In this document: positions 18,809 to 28,437 of the stretch, piece after piece
Layout: each line of letters opens with the position of its first letter
Numbering within the stretch: the first letter of the stretch is position 1
Assembly: GCA_018713485.1 (NCBI GenBank)
Contig: DVOQ01000016.1
Span: forward strand, 24,953 to 88,952
Origin: Candidatus Avisuccinivibrio pullicola
GTDB taxonomy: Bacteria; Pseudomonadota; Gammaproteobacteria; Enterobacterales; Succinivibrionaceae
Direction of reading: 5' to 3'
Length of the DNA stretch: 64,000 bases
Position numbers and translations under genes: made by a program
Notes under the pieces: generated by a model
What the model saw: only the letters and a program-made list of their open reading frames with translations
What the model was told of the DNA's origin: nothing
Databases searched by the model: none

Positions 18809-20382
18809 CTTTGGCGTAAACCGGAGAGGTGGCCGTAAGGATTGGGGGACCGGTGTGAACGGAGAGTGGGCGGGGCAGGAACGAGGGAAGTGAGTTACGC
18901 TTAGAGCAAGTCTATCAGATGTTACCTGAGGGCACGGGACGAGGACAGGGTTAAGCATCCTTGCTGAATAACATGCGATCTCCTGGTAGTCAGTACTTTT
19001 CAAGCTGTCTGTTGCAGGAAGCGAAACGTCTGCACCCGTGAGCAGGGAGAGCGCATTGAGGTACCGGCTGCCCCTGGAAAAACCGTGTAAGGCAGGGTTA
19101 AACGCGGATACTTAACGGATCATTCTGCGCCGCTGATGCTGTCAGTTACGACAATGAAAGACGCAGGGCACTGTTCTGTAAATTGGAACGGTGTGGGCGA
19201 GCAGAAGAACTGAAAGACCGTTGAAACCCGCGAAAATGTTTAAACTTGCTGAAAATAATAACTCTAAATAACTCTAATTTTAATAAATTCACAATAAATC
19301 AATATCTTAATAAGAAATAAGCGCTGGGTTTATTTTTTTTGCTTTAAAACGCATATGTAAATACGCTCTACAAAACTGTAACTAAAAACGTAAAATTTAC
19401 AATAATGAAAGCAATTTACAGAAATTACTTTCAGGCAGAACTACAGCGAACTGAAAGCGGCAGTGCTTCGGTCAGAAATGAGCAAAAAGCCTCTATAATG
19501 TGTGTTAAGTAAATCTAATCCTTTCATTACATTTGTAAATTAAGCTCTTGCAGTTAATTGAACCCAGCCCGCTGCTCTGGAAATAGATTTTTCAAATACA
19601 GGCTATATTTAATAATAAATGATGTATATAAACATAGATTAAATTGAACTTTTGTGTTAAAACTTAAAAACATGGTTTAAGTTTAGTAGTAAATACTTAG
19701 ATAAAAAGTTCTTAACCTTTTTTGATCTCACTTGTCCCTATCCTCTCCCTCTTTTCCTTTTATGCCACCCACAGATAATTACCCCGTCTATATTCTGGTA
19801 AAGCTCTGGAATACCTTGTGATACCCTTCACTCCCTGGATTAAATCTTAACCGCTGCCTTTAAACCTATCAGTTAAGTGGCTGTGTATTAAGTAAAATGC
19901 CAAAAAGTGGGCTTATAACTTTAAGCCGGCATTTTTCTGTACCTATTCAGGTTAAAGCCTAAGAGTTAGGAAAGATCTTTAGCTCCCTTACTTTAAGTTT
20001 CCTGCTAATACTCATTACTGGGGTATTTAGCAGTTACGCCAAAGATGCAGTTTCCTTCCTAATATGCCCGGGATTTACGTCCCGCGGGGGGTGTTTAGTC
20101 AGCTTTCGTATGCAGAATTTCAGTTTAGCTCCTTTGTGACAGCGTATTTTAGAGGACGGTAGTTTTTTGAGTTCCGGTAAGCGCCCTTGCGCGTCCTGAC
20201 TGAACCCTTCCGCACTCGGGATCTTACAGATCCTGAAGAAAATCAGTCTTAGGTCAAGGTTAGCGTTATTTTTTAAGATGCATAAATTTTCCGTATCCTA
20301 AGTTTTGCCTAATTGTGAGTCTCTAAACTGTAATCATCGCTTCAGTTAACCGCACCATCATTTAACTTATGAGGATTGAGTT

Positions 20383-20778
20383 ATGAAAAAGTTAGCCTTA
20401 GTTTCCGTGATCGCCGTCGCCCTGACTTCCGCTGCAGTCATGGCCGCTCCCCAGGGTTTTGGCGGGGGTGCTCCCGCAGCCGCTCCCGGAGCTCCCGCTG
20501 GCTTTAACAACGCTGCCCCCAATACCATCGCCAGTGTGCTGGCCAGTGCCTATGACGATCAGGTGGTGACTTTAGAGGGCCGTCTTACCAATTACCTGGG
20601 TGAGGATCATTACGAGTTCACTGATGCGGCAGGTGATCGTATCGAGATTGAGCTTGATGACGATCAGGACTGGAGCTTTATCTCCAAGGATATGCTGATC
20701 CGCATCACAGGTGACGTGGACAAGGATCTGCTCTCCACCACCATTGACGTTAAGCGTGCCGAGCCCGTGCAGCCCTAA
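20383..20778 (+). CDS. YgiW/YdeI (NirD/BOF) family periplasmic OB-fold protein
   Basis: Signal peptide; 'DDQVVTLEGRLTNYLGEDHYEFTDAAGDRIEIELDDD' BOF domain pattern. Confidence 0.88.
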   Translation: MKKLALVSVIAVALTSAAVMAAPQGFGGGAPAAAPGAPAGFNNAAPNTIASVLASAYDDQVVTLEGRLTNYLGEDHYEFTDAAGDRIEIELDDDQDWSFISKDMLIRITGDVDKDLLSTTIDVKRAEPVQP

Positions 20779-20809
20779 GCCGTCTTAACTGTCGCTTTGC
20801 GTAAAAAAG

Positions 20810-20840
20810 GACCCCGCAGTTGCGGGGTCTTTGCTTTTTG
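20810..20840. terminator. Intrinsic terminator between convergent genes
   Basis: GACCCCGCA-GT-TGCGGGGTC then T-rich; A-rich on the other side. Confidence 0.85.
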
Positions 20841-20859
20841 AGGCTATCCTGCGTAGCAG

Positions 20860-23800
20860 TTACTGTTCGCTGATAAGCAACGTGTTCTGTGTGGCCGGAA
20901 CGACCGAGCGTAGTCCGAGGTGGGTGCGGCTTAAGAGCAGACTCTCAGGCAGGGCGTAGTTGCCAGGAGAGGCGGCGCGCAGCACGTAGCACAGGGAGCC
21001 ATTACGCAGCCACGAGGTCGTGGTCAGCAGACGGTCATCAACGTGGCTGGGATTTAAAAGCTGCGCCTGTGCAAACTTAGGCAGCGTCTGCTTGAGAGCG
21101 TGAGCGCCTAATTCTCCCTCATAGCTCATGCCCGAGGGCAGGAGCGAAGAGAGCAGGAGGTTTTCTCTGTCCGAGAGACGGTGGCTGAAGTCCTCGCGCA
21201 CGATGAGCCTCTCGCCTACCCTGAGCGTCAGGGGCGGAGTCAGCTTCTCTCCCCGCGTATTGTAGTAGGTACGCGTGATCTGAAGCCTGGGATCGCTACC
21301 TGATGCAGGATCCTTAAGTTCGCCTACGGCGCCGATACTGATAAAGGCTGCCTCCCCGGTATCATTAACTAAGGTAACGTTTTCAGGCACGGTCGTTTCT
21401 CCGCCCTTCAGGAAATCGGTACTCTTTGTTACCGGAGGCGTGGAACTCAGGCTTAACAGCCCTGCCCGCTCGCTTAAGGGCAGGTAGTATTTACCGCTCA
21501 AGGCGGCACTTAAAGAGGAGGCCAGCGTGGCGGCGCTTTCCGTATCCTCAAGGGCCATCGCCGCACGCAGCAGGGCGATGATATCAAGGGCTTCGGTATT
21601 GAGCGGGCTTTCCTCATAAGGCTCCATGAGGTTGTAAAGCTCTCGGATAGTTTCCTGAGAGGCATTCCCGGCATAAGCCTCGGAGAGGGTGGCGCGCAGT
21701 TCCTGATGCTGTTCATGCGCCTCCATGCCGCGTGCGAGTGCGAAACGGGCGCGATCAGGATCGCCTACGGCGAAGAAGACCTTGGTGAGCAGAGCGAGAG
21801 CCCGCACGTTTTCGGGAGTTTCCTCGTCCAGCATATAGCGCAGCGAACTCAGATCGACGCTGTCTCCGGCTCTAAGCAGAAGCAGGGTCGCTCCGGCGCG
21901 CTCCAGGGCCGTACCATAGACGGCACTGCTCTGTAAGGCGTTTAATGCCTCATCCAGAGCCTCAAGACCTACGTCATAGCCCCGTTCCCTGGCTATGAGC
22001 AGTGTCTCGATGGCGTAATGGCTTACGCTGCGCTGATAGTCGCTCCAGCCATTACCAAAGTAGCCGCCTCCTAAGTTGCTAAGGCGCAGCAGATCGATGG
22101 CATCCTGGATTTCGCTGTCCGTACTCCCGGGCATACTCAGGAGAATACGTACTTTAGCGGCCCGGTCCAGAACGGTCACCGGCTCAAAGTCCATTTCCTC
22201 AGGATCAGGATAGGTACAGGGCAGGGCACTTACCTCGCCGCGCAGAGCCTTCAGACTCTTAAACAGTGAACCTATCTCAAAGGTGGCGCTCTGTCCTGCT
22301 GTCACGTACTGAAGGGAGGTATACAAAGCCGGACTGAAGGCGCTTAACACCGGCAGCGTAAAGCTGCGGGCATAGCGGTAGTCTCCGGCCTGCGCCGTCA
22401 CTTCCACCGTACCCTGTCCGACGCTTAAGGCCGTAAGATCAAGAGGCAGAGCTAACTTATGTCCATGTGAGAGTTCGAGTTTCTGCGTCAGATCGCAGCT
22501 CAGGGAGCCTTGGCACTTCACGCTGAGCTGAATCTGAGAGCTGCCTTTAAGATCAGTATTATCCAGGGATACCGAGGCGCGCAGGCGCTCGTTCTCGCGC
22601 AGATAGACCGGTAAGGAGGGCTGCACCACTAAGGGTTCACGTACCGTAAGCCTGCCTTCCTTCTTAACCAGGGTGTCTTTTCCTGAGAGCACCACGGCAA
22701 GGTGCATCTCACCGTTAAAGACAGGCAGGTCAAAGTTAAGCAGGGCCTTGCCGTCCTTCACGGGAGCGGTGGCGTGCAGCGCGATGGCTTCCGAAGAGAG
22801 GGCCGCCAGGGATTCGGCGCTTAGGGCCTTGCTCAATAGCGCCTCTTCCATGCCGCCATAACCCTGTCCCCTCGGACTTAAGGAACTCATGAGCAGACCA
22901 TAGGAGTCGTAAAGCTTCAGGTTTAGAATCTGAGGATCATAAAGAGCCTTAAGGGGATCGGGATAGTTAAAGCCGCTTAAGGACAGAATGCCGCTATCCA
23001 CGAGGAAAGCCTCTGCCTCCAGTCTTTCCTGAGAGCCTTCCACCGTTACCGGAACCGTCAGGCTCTGACCGCCCTGTACTTGCGGGGGCAGATCCAGGGT
23101 TACCTCCGGATTGCGCTCTTCAAGAGCATAGGTGAGAGGCGCGACAGCGAGGAGACGGCGCGTCATAGGACTGTCTTTTGCGGAAGAGGGGTAGAGCGTC
23201 AGCAGAACGCCTGAGCGCGGGAAATACTCCTCGTGGTAGGGCAGGGTGAGATGATTGACGCCTTTTTGTACCCTGAGATTCTTAAGCGTCAGTACGCGAT
23301 CGCGGCCCACGGCCAGCGTGGCCTCCCCCTTAAAGGGACTGTTAAAGGTCAGTTTCACGTCCTCTCCCTTAGCGTACACCTCCTTGGAGAGGGTAAGCGG
23401 CAGACGGTCCGGGTGGTTGGCATCAAGGTTACTGACAAAGCCCAGCGTGGTTTCAAAGGTGGTGACACTCTCGCCGCAGCTAAAGGTCACGAGATAGCTG
23501 CCGTCCTCGCCTGCGAAGGTCAGCGGCGTGACGCTTTTACCGTCTTTAAAGGTAAGTTTGCCGGCTGTCACGGGACGGTTGAGGCTCACCTCGCGGAAGG
23601 TCCAGCGCCCGTTCTGAAGCACGTACTGATAGTCCTTGAGGACGCGCTCAAGCGTGTAGGAGGCGCTGCCGTCTGCAGGACGTCCTGCGCTGTCAACGCA
23701 GATGGCCTCGAGATTTAACTTTCCGGGCTCCCCTTCAAGCAGCTTCACGCCCACCATGGGGCCGGAGGCGGGTACGGTGTAGTCGGTACGGGCGATCGCT

Positions 23801-25545
23801 CTTTCACCGTTGACGTCATACACCTCGGCGTGCAACGTGGCACTCTGGGCATAAGGCACCCTGGTCAGTGTCATGGGCATGCGGCTGTATCCCAGGGCGT
23901 CGGTGCGTGCGGGGGACAGGGAGATAAGCCGCGTCAGAGCAGGGTTTAAGCGCGGATCGGGGCCGAAGGCATAATCCTTAAACTGCGGGTAGGGATGGCT
24001 CTCAGGACGCACCGTGAGCGTCGCGGCGGTCGTGAGCGCTGAGGCCGGGGCCCCGTAGTTATAGCGGGCACTTAAGGTAAAATTGTTATTGTCAGGGGAG
24101 GGATCGGGCACCAGGCTTACCGCAAGGCGCGAGGGCACAAAGCTCTGCACGCTAAGTCCCGTATGACTTAAGACCGTGCCGCTTAGATCCTCAAGGCGTA
24201 AGGTCCAGTGTCCAAAGGGCGCGGCCTTAGGCAGCGTATAGACGGTGCTGTAGCGTCCCGTGCCGTTGTCTTTAAGTGTCAGTGAGGCAGTTTCCGTGCC
24301 GGAGGGGGACAGGACTTTCAGCACATATTCCCCGTCCGTGACCGCCGTGCCGTCCGTCTCCCTAAGATAGGCACTGTAGTAGATACTCTCACCCGGGCGA
24401 TAGAGATCGCGATCGGTGAAGATGACGGGGAGCTGTCCTTCCACGGCCTGACCGGAGTGGAACTCCTCGATATACAGGGGCGAGGAGCTGAGATCGTAGG
24501 CAAAGAAATCCTCATCGCTACGGGCCACGAGGTATGCGGGACGATCACCGCGTTCACCCTCAAGCAGGGTCTTATCAAAGAAAGCACGGCCTTCGCGGCT
24601 GCTCTGTGTCTCGCCTAACACGCCGCCGCTTTGTGAAATCAGGGTCAGGCTCACGTCTTTAAGTGCCCTGGCGTTTTTATAGGAGCGCACCGTGGCGTGC
24701 AGACCGTCGGTCCCGGAAAAGAGCGTCAGCGCCAGATCGGAAACCTCAATGAGTTTGCCGTCAAGGGGCTTGCCTTCGTTAAAGGCGCGGTAGAGTGCGC
24801 CGTTGTCAATACCTTCCTCCAGATCGAGTTTTAAGGAGCTGTCCGCCACTACCACGTAGTAGAGACCCGGCCTTATGTTTCTGTCCCCGGAAAGCCGGAT
24901 TAGAGCCGTGGACTCCTGATTACGCTCTCCCTTAAAGCTGACTTCCGTCTGGCGGATCAGCGAGGCGTGATCGCGCAGGAGGGTAATTAACTGCGAGGCC
25001 TCGGAACTGCCGTTTAAATAGCGGCTTAAATCAATGGCCGTCAGATGCTGAGGATGCAGTCTGTAAACGTAGGCCCTGGCTCCGCTGACATTCAGGGCGC
25101 TGACGGCTACCCTGCCTTTGCGGGAGACAGGCAGCAGCTGGCCTTTTTCAAGGCGCAGCCGTGAAGGGGCGTCGGCTACCGTGAAATCATGCTGCTGCTC
25201 CGTCTCAAGGAGCGCTCCCGAGGCTCCTTTAAGTCCCGGCTTTAAGGTCAGGCTATAGCTCTTACCGTGCTGCAGGGGGCCTACGCACAGGGACTGTCCT
25301 GAAAGCGAGGCATTAACCGGCAGACTCTGAGACTGGCCCTGCAGATGCAGGCTCAGATAGTCCGGAACTTCGCTTACCGGCATAACCGCGAGGTTTTCGT
25401 TAAAGATAAGACAGTAGGTGGCAGGATCCTGATCGCTTCTGGCAAAGGAACGCGTGATGTCAAGCGGGGCTGAGTGCACCAGAGCAGGCAGGCATAGCAA
25501 AGCCGCGCTCAGGGCCAGTTTTCGGGACAGCACAGACGGGGCCAT
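20860..25545 (-). CDS. Bacterial alpha-2-macroglobulin family protein (YfaS-like, no thioester)
   Basis: 1561 aa with signal peptide; 'PVIFTDRDLYRPGESIYYSAYLRE' MG domain motif; no CxEQ. Confidence 0.88.
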   Translation of the reverse strand: MAPSVLSRKLALSAALLCLPALVHSAPLDITRSFARSDQDPATYCLIFNENLAVMPVSEVPDYLSLHLQGQSQSLPVNASLSGQSLCVGPLQHGKSYSLTLKPGLKGASGALLETEQQHDFTVADAPSRLRLEKGQLLPVSRKGRVAVSALNVSGARAYVYRLHPQHLTAIDLSRYLNGSSEASQLITLLRDHASLIRQTEVSFKGERNQESTALIRLSGDRNIRPGLYYVVVADSSLKLDLEEGIDNGALYRAFNEGKPLDGKLIEVSDLALTLFSGTDGLHATVRSYKNARALKDVSLTLISQSGGVLGETQSSREGRAFFDKTLLEGERGDRPAYLVARSDEDFFAYDLSSSPLYIEEFHSGQAVEGQLPVIFTDRDLYRPGESIYYSAYLRETDGTAVTDGEYVLKVLSPSGTETASLTLKDNGTGRYSTVYTLPKAAPFGHWTLRLEDLSGTVLSHTGLSVQSFVPSRLAVSLVPDPSPDNNNFTLSARYNYGAPASALTTAATLTVRPESHPYPQFKDYAFGPDPRLNPALTRLISLSPARTDALGYSRMPMTLTRVPYAQSATLHAEVYDVNGERAIARTDYTVPASGPMVGVKLLEGEPGKLNLEAICVDSAGRPADGSASYTLERVLKDYQYVLQNGRWTFREVSLNRPVTAGKLTFKDGKSVTPLTFAGEDGSYLVTFSCGESVTTFETTLGFVSNLDANHPDRLPLTLSKEVYAKGEDVKLTFNSPFKGEATLAVGRDRVLTLKNLRVQKGVNHLTLPYHEEYFPRSGVLLTLYPSSAKDSPMTRRLLAVAPLTYALEERNPEVTLDLPPQVQGGQSLTVPVTVEGSQERLEAEAFLVDSGILSLSGFNYPDPLKALYDPQILNLKLYDSYGLLMSSLSPRGQGYGGMEEALLSKALSAESLAALSSEAIALHATAPVKDGKALLNFDLPVFNGEMHLAVVLSGKDTLVKKEGRLTVREPLVVQPSLPVYLRENERLRASVSLDNTDLKGSSQIQLSVKCQGSLSCDLTQKLELSHGHKLALPLDLTALSVGQGTVEVTAQAGDYRYARSFTLPVLSAFSPALYTSLQYVTAGQSATFEIGSLFKSLKALRGEVSALPCTYPDPEEMDFEPVTVLDRAAKVRILLSMPGSTDSEIQDAIDLLRLSNLGGGYFGNGWSDYQRSVSHYAIETLLIARERGYDVGLEALDEALNALQSSAVYGTALERAGATLLLLRAGDSVDLSSLRYMLDEETPENVRALALLTKVFFAVGDPDRARFALARGMEAHEQHQELRATLSEAYAGNASQETIRELYNLMEPYEESPLNTEALDIIALLRAAMALEDTESAATLASSLSAALSGKYYLPLSERAGLLSLSSTPPVTKSTDFLKGGETTVPENVTLVNDTGEAAFISIGAVGELKDPASGSDPRLQITRTYYNTRGEKLTPPLTLRVGERLIVREDFSHRLSDRENLLLSSLLPSGMSYEGELGAHALKQTLPKFAQAQLLNPSHVDDRLLTTTSWLRNGSLCYVLRAASPGNYALPESLLLSRTHLGLRSVVPATQNTLLISEQ

Positions 25546-25751
25546 ATGACCTCCTTATATGAAGTGGCACTGAAAAGAGTATAGACGATCCCGTACAAAA
25601 AAATCTCCGTAAATCATGAAGTTGCGATCTGCCACACATGAGCGCGGCGCGTAAGCGTTTCCATGACGGAGATTGGTAGCGCAGGTATGATTTTATGGAA
25701 AAAGAAAGCGCCGGTGCGTGCTACAATGTGCGACCGCAGGAGAGGTAGATC

Positions 25752-26123
25752 ATGGCAAAAACCGGTGTCGGCGGCTTAAGACGCATTTATAACGCTTTCT
25801 TCTATTCTTTAAAGGGCCTCAGGGCCGGCCTTAAATACGAGGCGGCCGTGCGCCAGGAACTCTGTTTAGCCGTGCTCATGACGGCCCTCGCCGCTGTCAT
25901 TGCCGACAGTCTGACGCTCTTTCTGATCCTGTTCATCCTGCCCTGGCTGACGCTGGCCTTTGAGCTGGCCAATTCCGCCATTGAGGCGGTGGTTGACCGT
26001 ATCGGCGATGAATATCATGAACTTTCGGGGCGTGCCAAGGATCTGGGTTCGGCCTGCGTCTTTGTGCTTTTGTGCCTTGATGTTATCGCCTACGCCGCGG
26101 CCTTATGGCGCTATTACAGCTAA
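25752..26123 (+). CDS. dgkA: Diacylglycerol kinase
   Basis: 'FELANSAIEAVVDRIGDEYHELSGRAKDLGSACV' DAGK signature. Confidence 0.95.
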   Translation: MAKTGVGGLRRIYNAFFYSLKGLRAGLKYEAAVRQELCLAVLMTALAAVIADSLTLFLILFILPWLTLAFELANSAIEAVVDRIGDEYHELSGRAKDLGSACVFVLLCLDVIAYAAALWRYYS

Positions 26124-26665
26124 TGCCGGATCCTTCCCTGCCCTCGCAGATCCTTAAGCGCGACGACAGCTATTACATGCGCCTTGCCATTGCGCAGGCC
26201 CACCGCGCCGAGGAGCTCAATGAAGTACCCGTGGGTGCGGTGCTCGTCGCTCCGTCCGGGGAGATCATCGCCTGTGCCTGCAATGAGACCATCTCGCGGC
26301 ACGATCCTACCGCGCACGCCGAGATCCTCTGTCTCAGGGCAGCGGGAGCGCGTATTAACAATTACCGGCTGTTAGATCTCACCCTTTACGTGACGCTTGA
26401 GCCCTGCGTGATGTGCGCCATGGCGCTGATCCACGCCCGCATTGGACGTCTGGTCTTTGGCACCTGTGATTTAAAGACCGGGGCCTGCGGCTCGGTTTTT
26501 GACATACTCTCCGATCCGCGGCATAACCACCATCTCACGGTAACTCAGGGGGTTCTAAAAGAGGAATGCGCAAAACAGCTGTCCTCCTTCTTTGCCCGCC
26601 GGCGCGCCGAGATCCGTAAGGCGCGCGGGCTTAAAAAAGCCTCTGAGGGCGCAGCGGGCGTTTAA
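26123..26665 (+). CDS. tadA: tRNA-specific adenosine deaminase
   Basis: 'DPTAHAEI', 'TLEPCVMCAMALIHARIGRLVFG'; start set to ATG 26123 (TAATG overlap with dgkA). Confidence 0.95.
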   Translation: MPDPSLPSQILKRDDSYYMRLAIAQAHRAEELNEVPVGAVLVAPSGEIIACACNETISRHDPTAHAEILCLRAAGARINNYRLLDLTLYVTLEPCVMCAMALIHARIGRLVFGTCDLKTGACGSVFDILSDPRHNHHLTVTQGVLKEECAKQLSSFFARRRAEIRKARGLKKASEGAAGV

Positions 26666-26681
26666 AGGACAGGTTTCTGAT

Positions 26682-26700
26682 AAGGCCAGGGCCTTTCCTT
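26682..26700 (+). terminator. Terminator-like hairpin between tadA and the JetD-like gene
   Basis: AAGGCC-AG-GGCCTT followed by T-rich sequence. Confidence 0.45.
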
Positions 26701-26749
26701 TAGCGTGTGCACTTGCCGCGTGAGCTCACAAAAAAGCCTGATTTCACCG

Positions 26750-26758
26750 TGCTATAAT
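26750..26758 (+). promoter_or_regulatory. Extended -10 TGCTATAAT upstream of the JetD-like gene
   Basis: Direct reading. Confidence 0.5.
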
Positions 26759-26827
26759 CAAAAGAAAGCCCAAAAGTCCGATGCTTTTAGGCACATCCTC
26801 AGTTTAAGGTACATTAAGGAGAACCCG

Positions 26828-28042
26828 GTGAAAAATCGCAGTTCCATCCGCACGGAGATCAATCTCTTTTACCGTAATAAAGTCAATGGATGGCTCACCT
26901 CGCATGTTAAGGAGAAAAAGGATCCTCCGGCGGATTTTCCCGTGTCTCTGTACTTAGGCGCCCCCACGCTGGACGAGGAAGTGAAAAAGAATAAGGATGC
27001 CTTCCTGCGTTTCTGCAAGGACTGGCAGGAGCCGCTGATAGCCGGTCACGTCGATTTCCTCGAAAAGAGCTACGACGGGATCGGCACGGTACAGGTGCCC
27101 ATTCATCTCGTTTTTGACAAGCCCTCGGAGGTCGCTACCTGGGCCGGTAATCTCGTTGAGTACAATTCCGCCGTGGAGCGCCTCGATGTCATCGCCAAGG
27201 AACTGCCTGAGCTCGTGGACAGCGCCCTGAGCGTCATTTCGAGTATCTCCAACCTCGAGGCGAGCGATTTCTACCGCTTCACTCTCGTGTGCAAGTGGCT
27301 TCTGGATAACCGCAAGAGCCACGCGCTCATCCGCTCCATCCCCGTGCGCGGCGTGGATACGCGCTGGTTTGAGATTAACCGGCATCTGCTCCTTGATTTC
27401 CTGCGCGAAAAGCTCGACTTAAATCCCGTGCGCAAGGATCTGCTGCAGTTAGGTCTCATCCCGCCGCCTTCCCTCGTGACGCTGCGTGTCCTTGATCATG
27501 TACTGCGCGGCCGCGCCGGAGGCATGAGCTATTTCTCCACCACCTGCGCCGATCTGGAGAAACTGAATCTCAAGCCCATCCGGGTCATCTTCATGGATAA
27601 TGTGCCCACTGTGCTGTCCCTGCCTGACATGCCGGGGACGGTGATCATCATCACTCCCGTCACGGGACTTGAGGAGATCTGCAAGGTCTCGTGGGTGGCT
27701 AACGCCCGCTGCCAGTACTTTGGCTCCATCGATCTCAATTCCTTTGCCAAGCTCCACAATCTGCGTCTCTTCCTGCCTAAGATCGAGTCCGTGCTTATGG
27801 ATGAGGAGACCTTCTTTGCGCACCGCGATCTGTGGACTTATGATGACGTGGGCACCTTCAGCGGCTATTTAGGGGCCTTAAACGAGCGCGAGGCCTGGTT
27901 CTACCGTGCTCTCGTCGACGGCTCTTACGGTTTTGGTGTCAGACTCTCCCAGGAGCGGCTGCCCCTTGACTGCGTCTTCAAGGCCCTGGGTATCAAGGGC
28001 GATGATTTAGACGACGCAGAGCCCGAGCCCCTCGAGCCTTAA
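26828..28042 (+). CDS. JetD/MksG-like protein (DUF3322 + DUF2220, Wadjet Toprim-like nuclease subunit), orphan
   Basis: 'IPVRGVDTRWFEINRHLLLDFL', 'LPDMPGTVIIITPVTGLEEICKVSWVANARCQYFGSIDLNSFAKLHNLRLFLPKIESVLMDEETFFAHRDLW', 'VRLSQERLPLDCVFKAL' match the JetD pattern; start set to GTG 26828 with AAGGAG upstream. Confidence 0.82.
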   Translation: MKNRSSIRTEINLFYRNKVNGWLTSHVKEKKDPPADFPVSLYLGAPTLDEEVKKNKDAFLRFCKDWQEPLIAGHVDFLEKSYDGIGTVQVPIHLVFDKPSEVATWAGNLVEYNSAVERLDVIAKELPELVDSALSVISSISNLEASDFYRFTLVCKWLLDNRKSHALIRSIPVRGVDTRWFEINRHLLLDFLREKLDLNPVRKDLLQLGLIPPPSLVTLRVLDHVLRGRAGGMSYFSTTCADLEKLNLKPIRVIFMDNVPTVLSLPDMPGTVIIITPVTGLEEICKVSWVANARCQYFGSIDLNSFAKLHNLRLFLPKIESVLMDEETFFAHRDLWTYDDVGTFSGYLGALNEREAWFYRALVDGSYGFGVRLSQERLPLDCVFKALGIKGDDLDDAEPEPLEP

Positions 28043-28437
28043 TCCGTCATATCCGCGGAGGCGATAATCCCCGCGGGCTCTTATTTTCACCAGGCCTGCC
28101 TGTAAGTCATTCCCGGGTAGTGCGGTGTGCCGGGAAAGTCCCCGGTATGAAGGCGGTTAATTTTCCTTAAGTTTTAGGAGCCGGGGCCGACATCTAAGGT
28201 GCAGGCGGAAAACGTCTGCCCCGGTCCTTAAAAAGGACTTACGGAAGTTACCTGTTGGCCAGTGAGCCGTCAGGAGAGAAGGAGACCCGAAGCCCCGTGC
28301 TTCGGGAAATCCTCCCTGAAAGACTAATCCTCCCCCTTCCCTCTGTAAAATTCCTGTAGTCCCCGGATGCTTTGCAGGTATAATCAGATACGGTTATACA
28401 TTACACAGGTACTTGTTCCCATAAAGAAGAGGTCCGT

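Noticed and set aside
23233-23718. 161-aa + strand ORF inside the alpha-2-macroglobulin gene
   Set aside because: Shadow ORF; no RBS context or family similarity.
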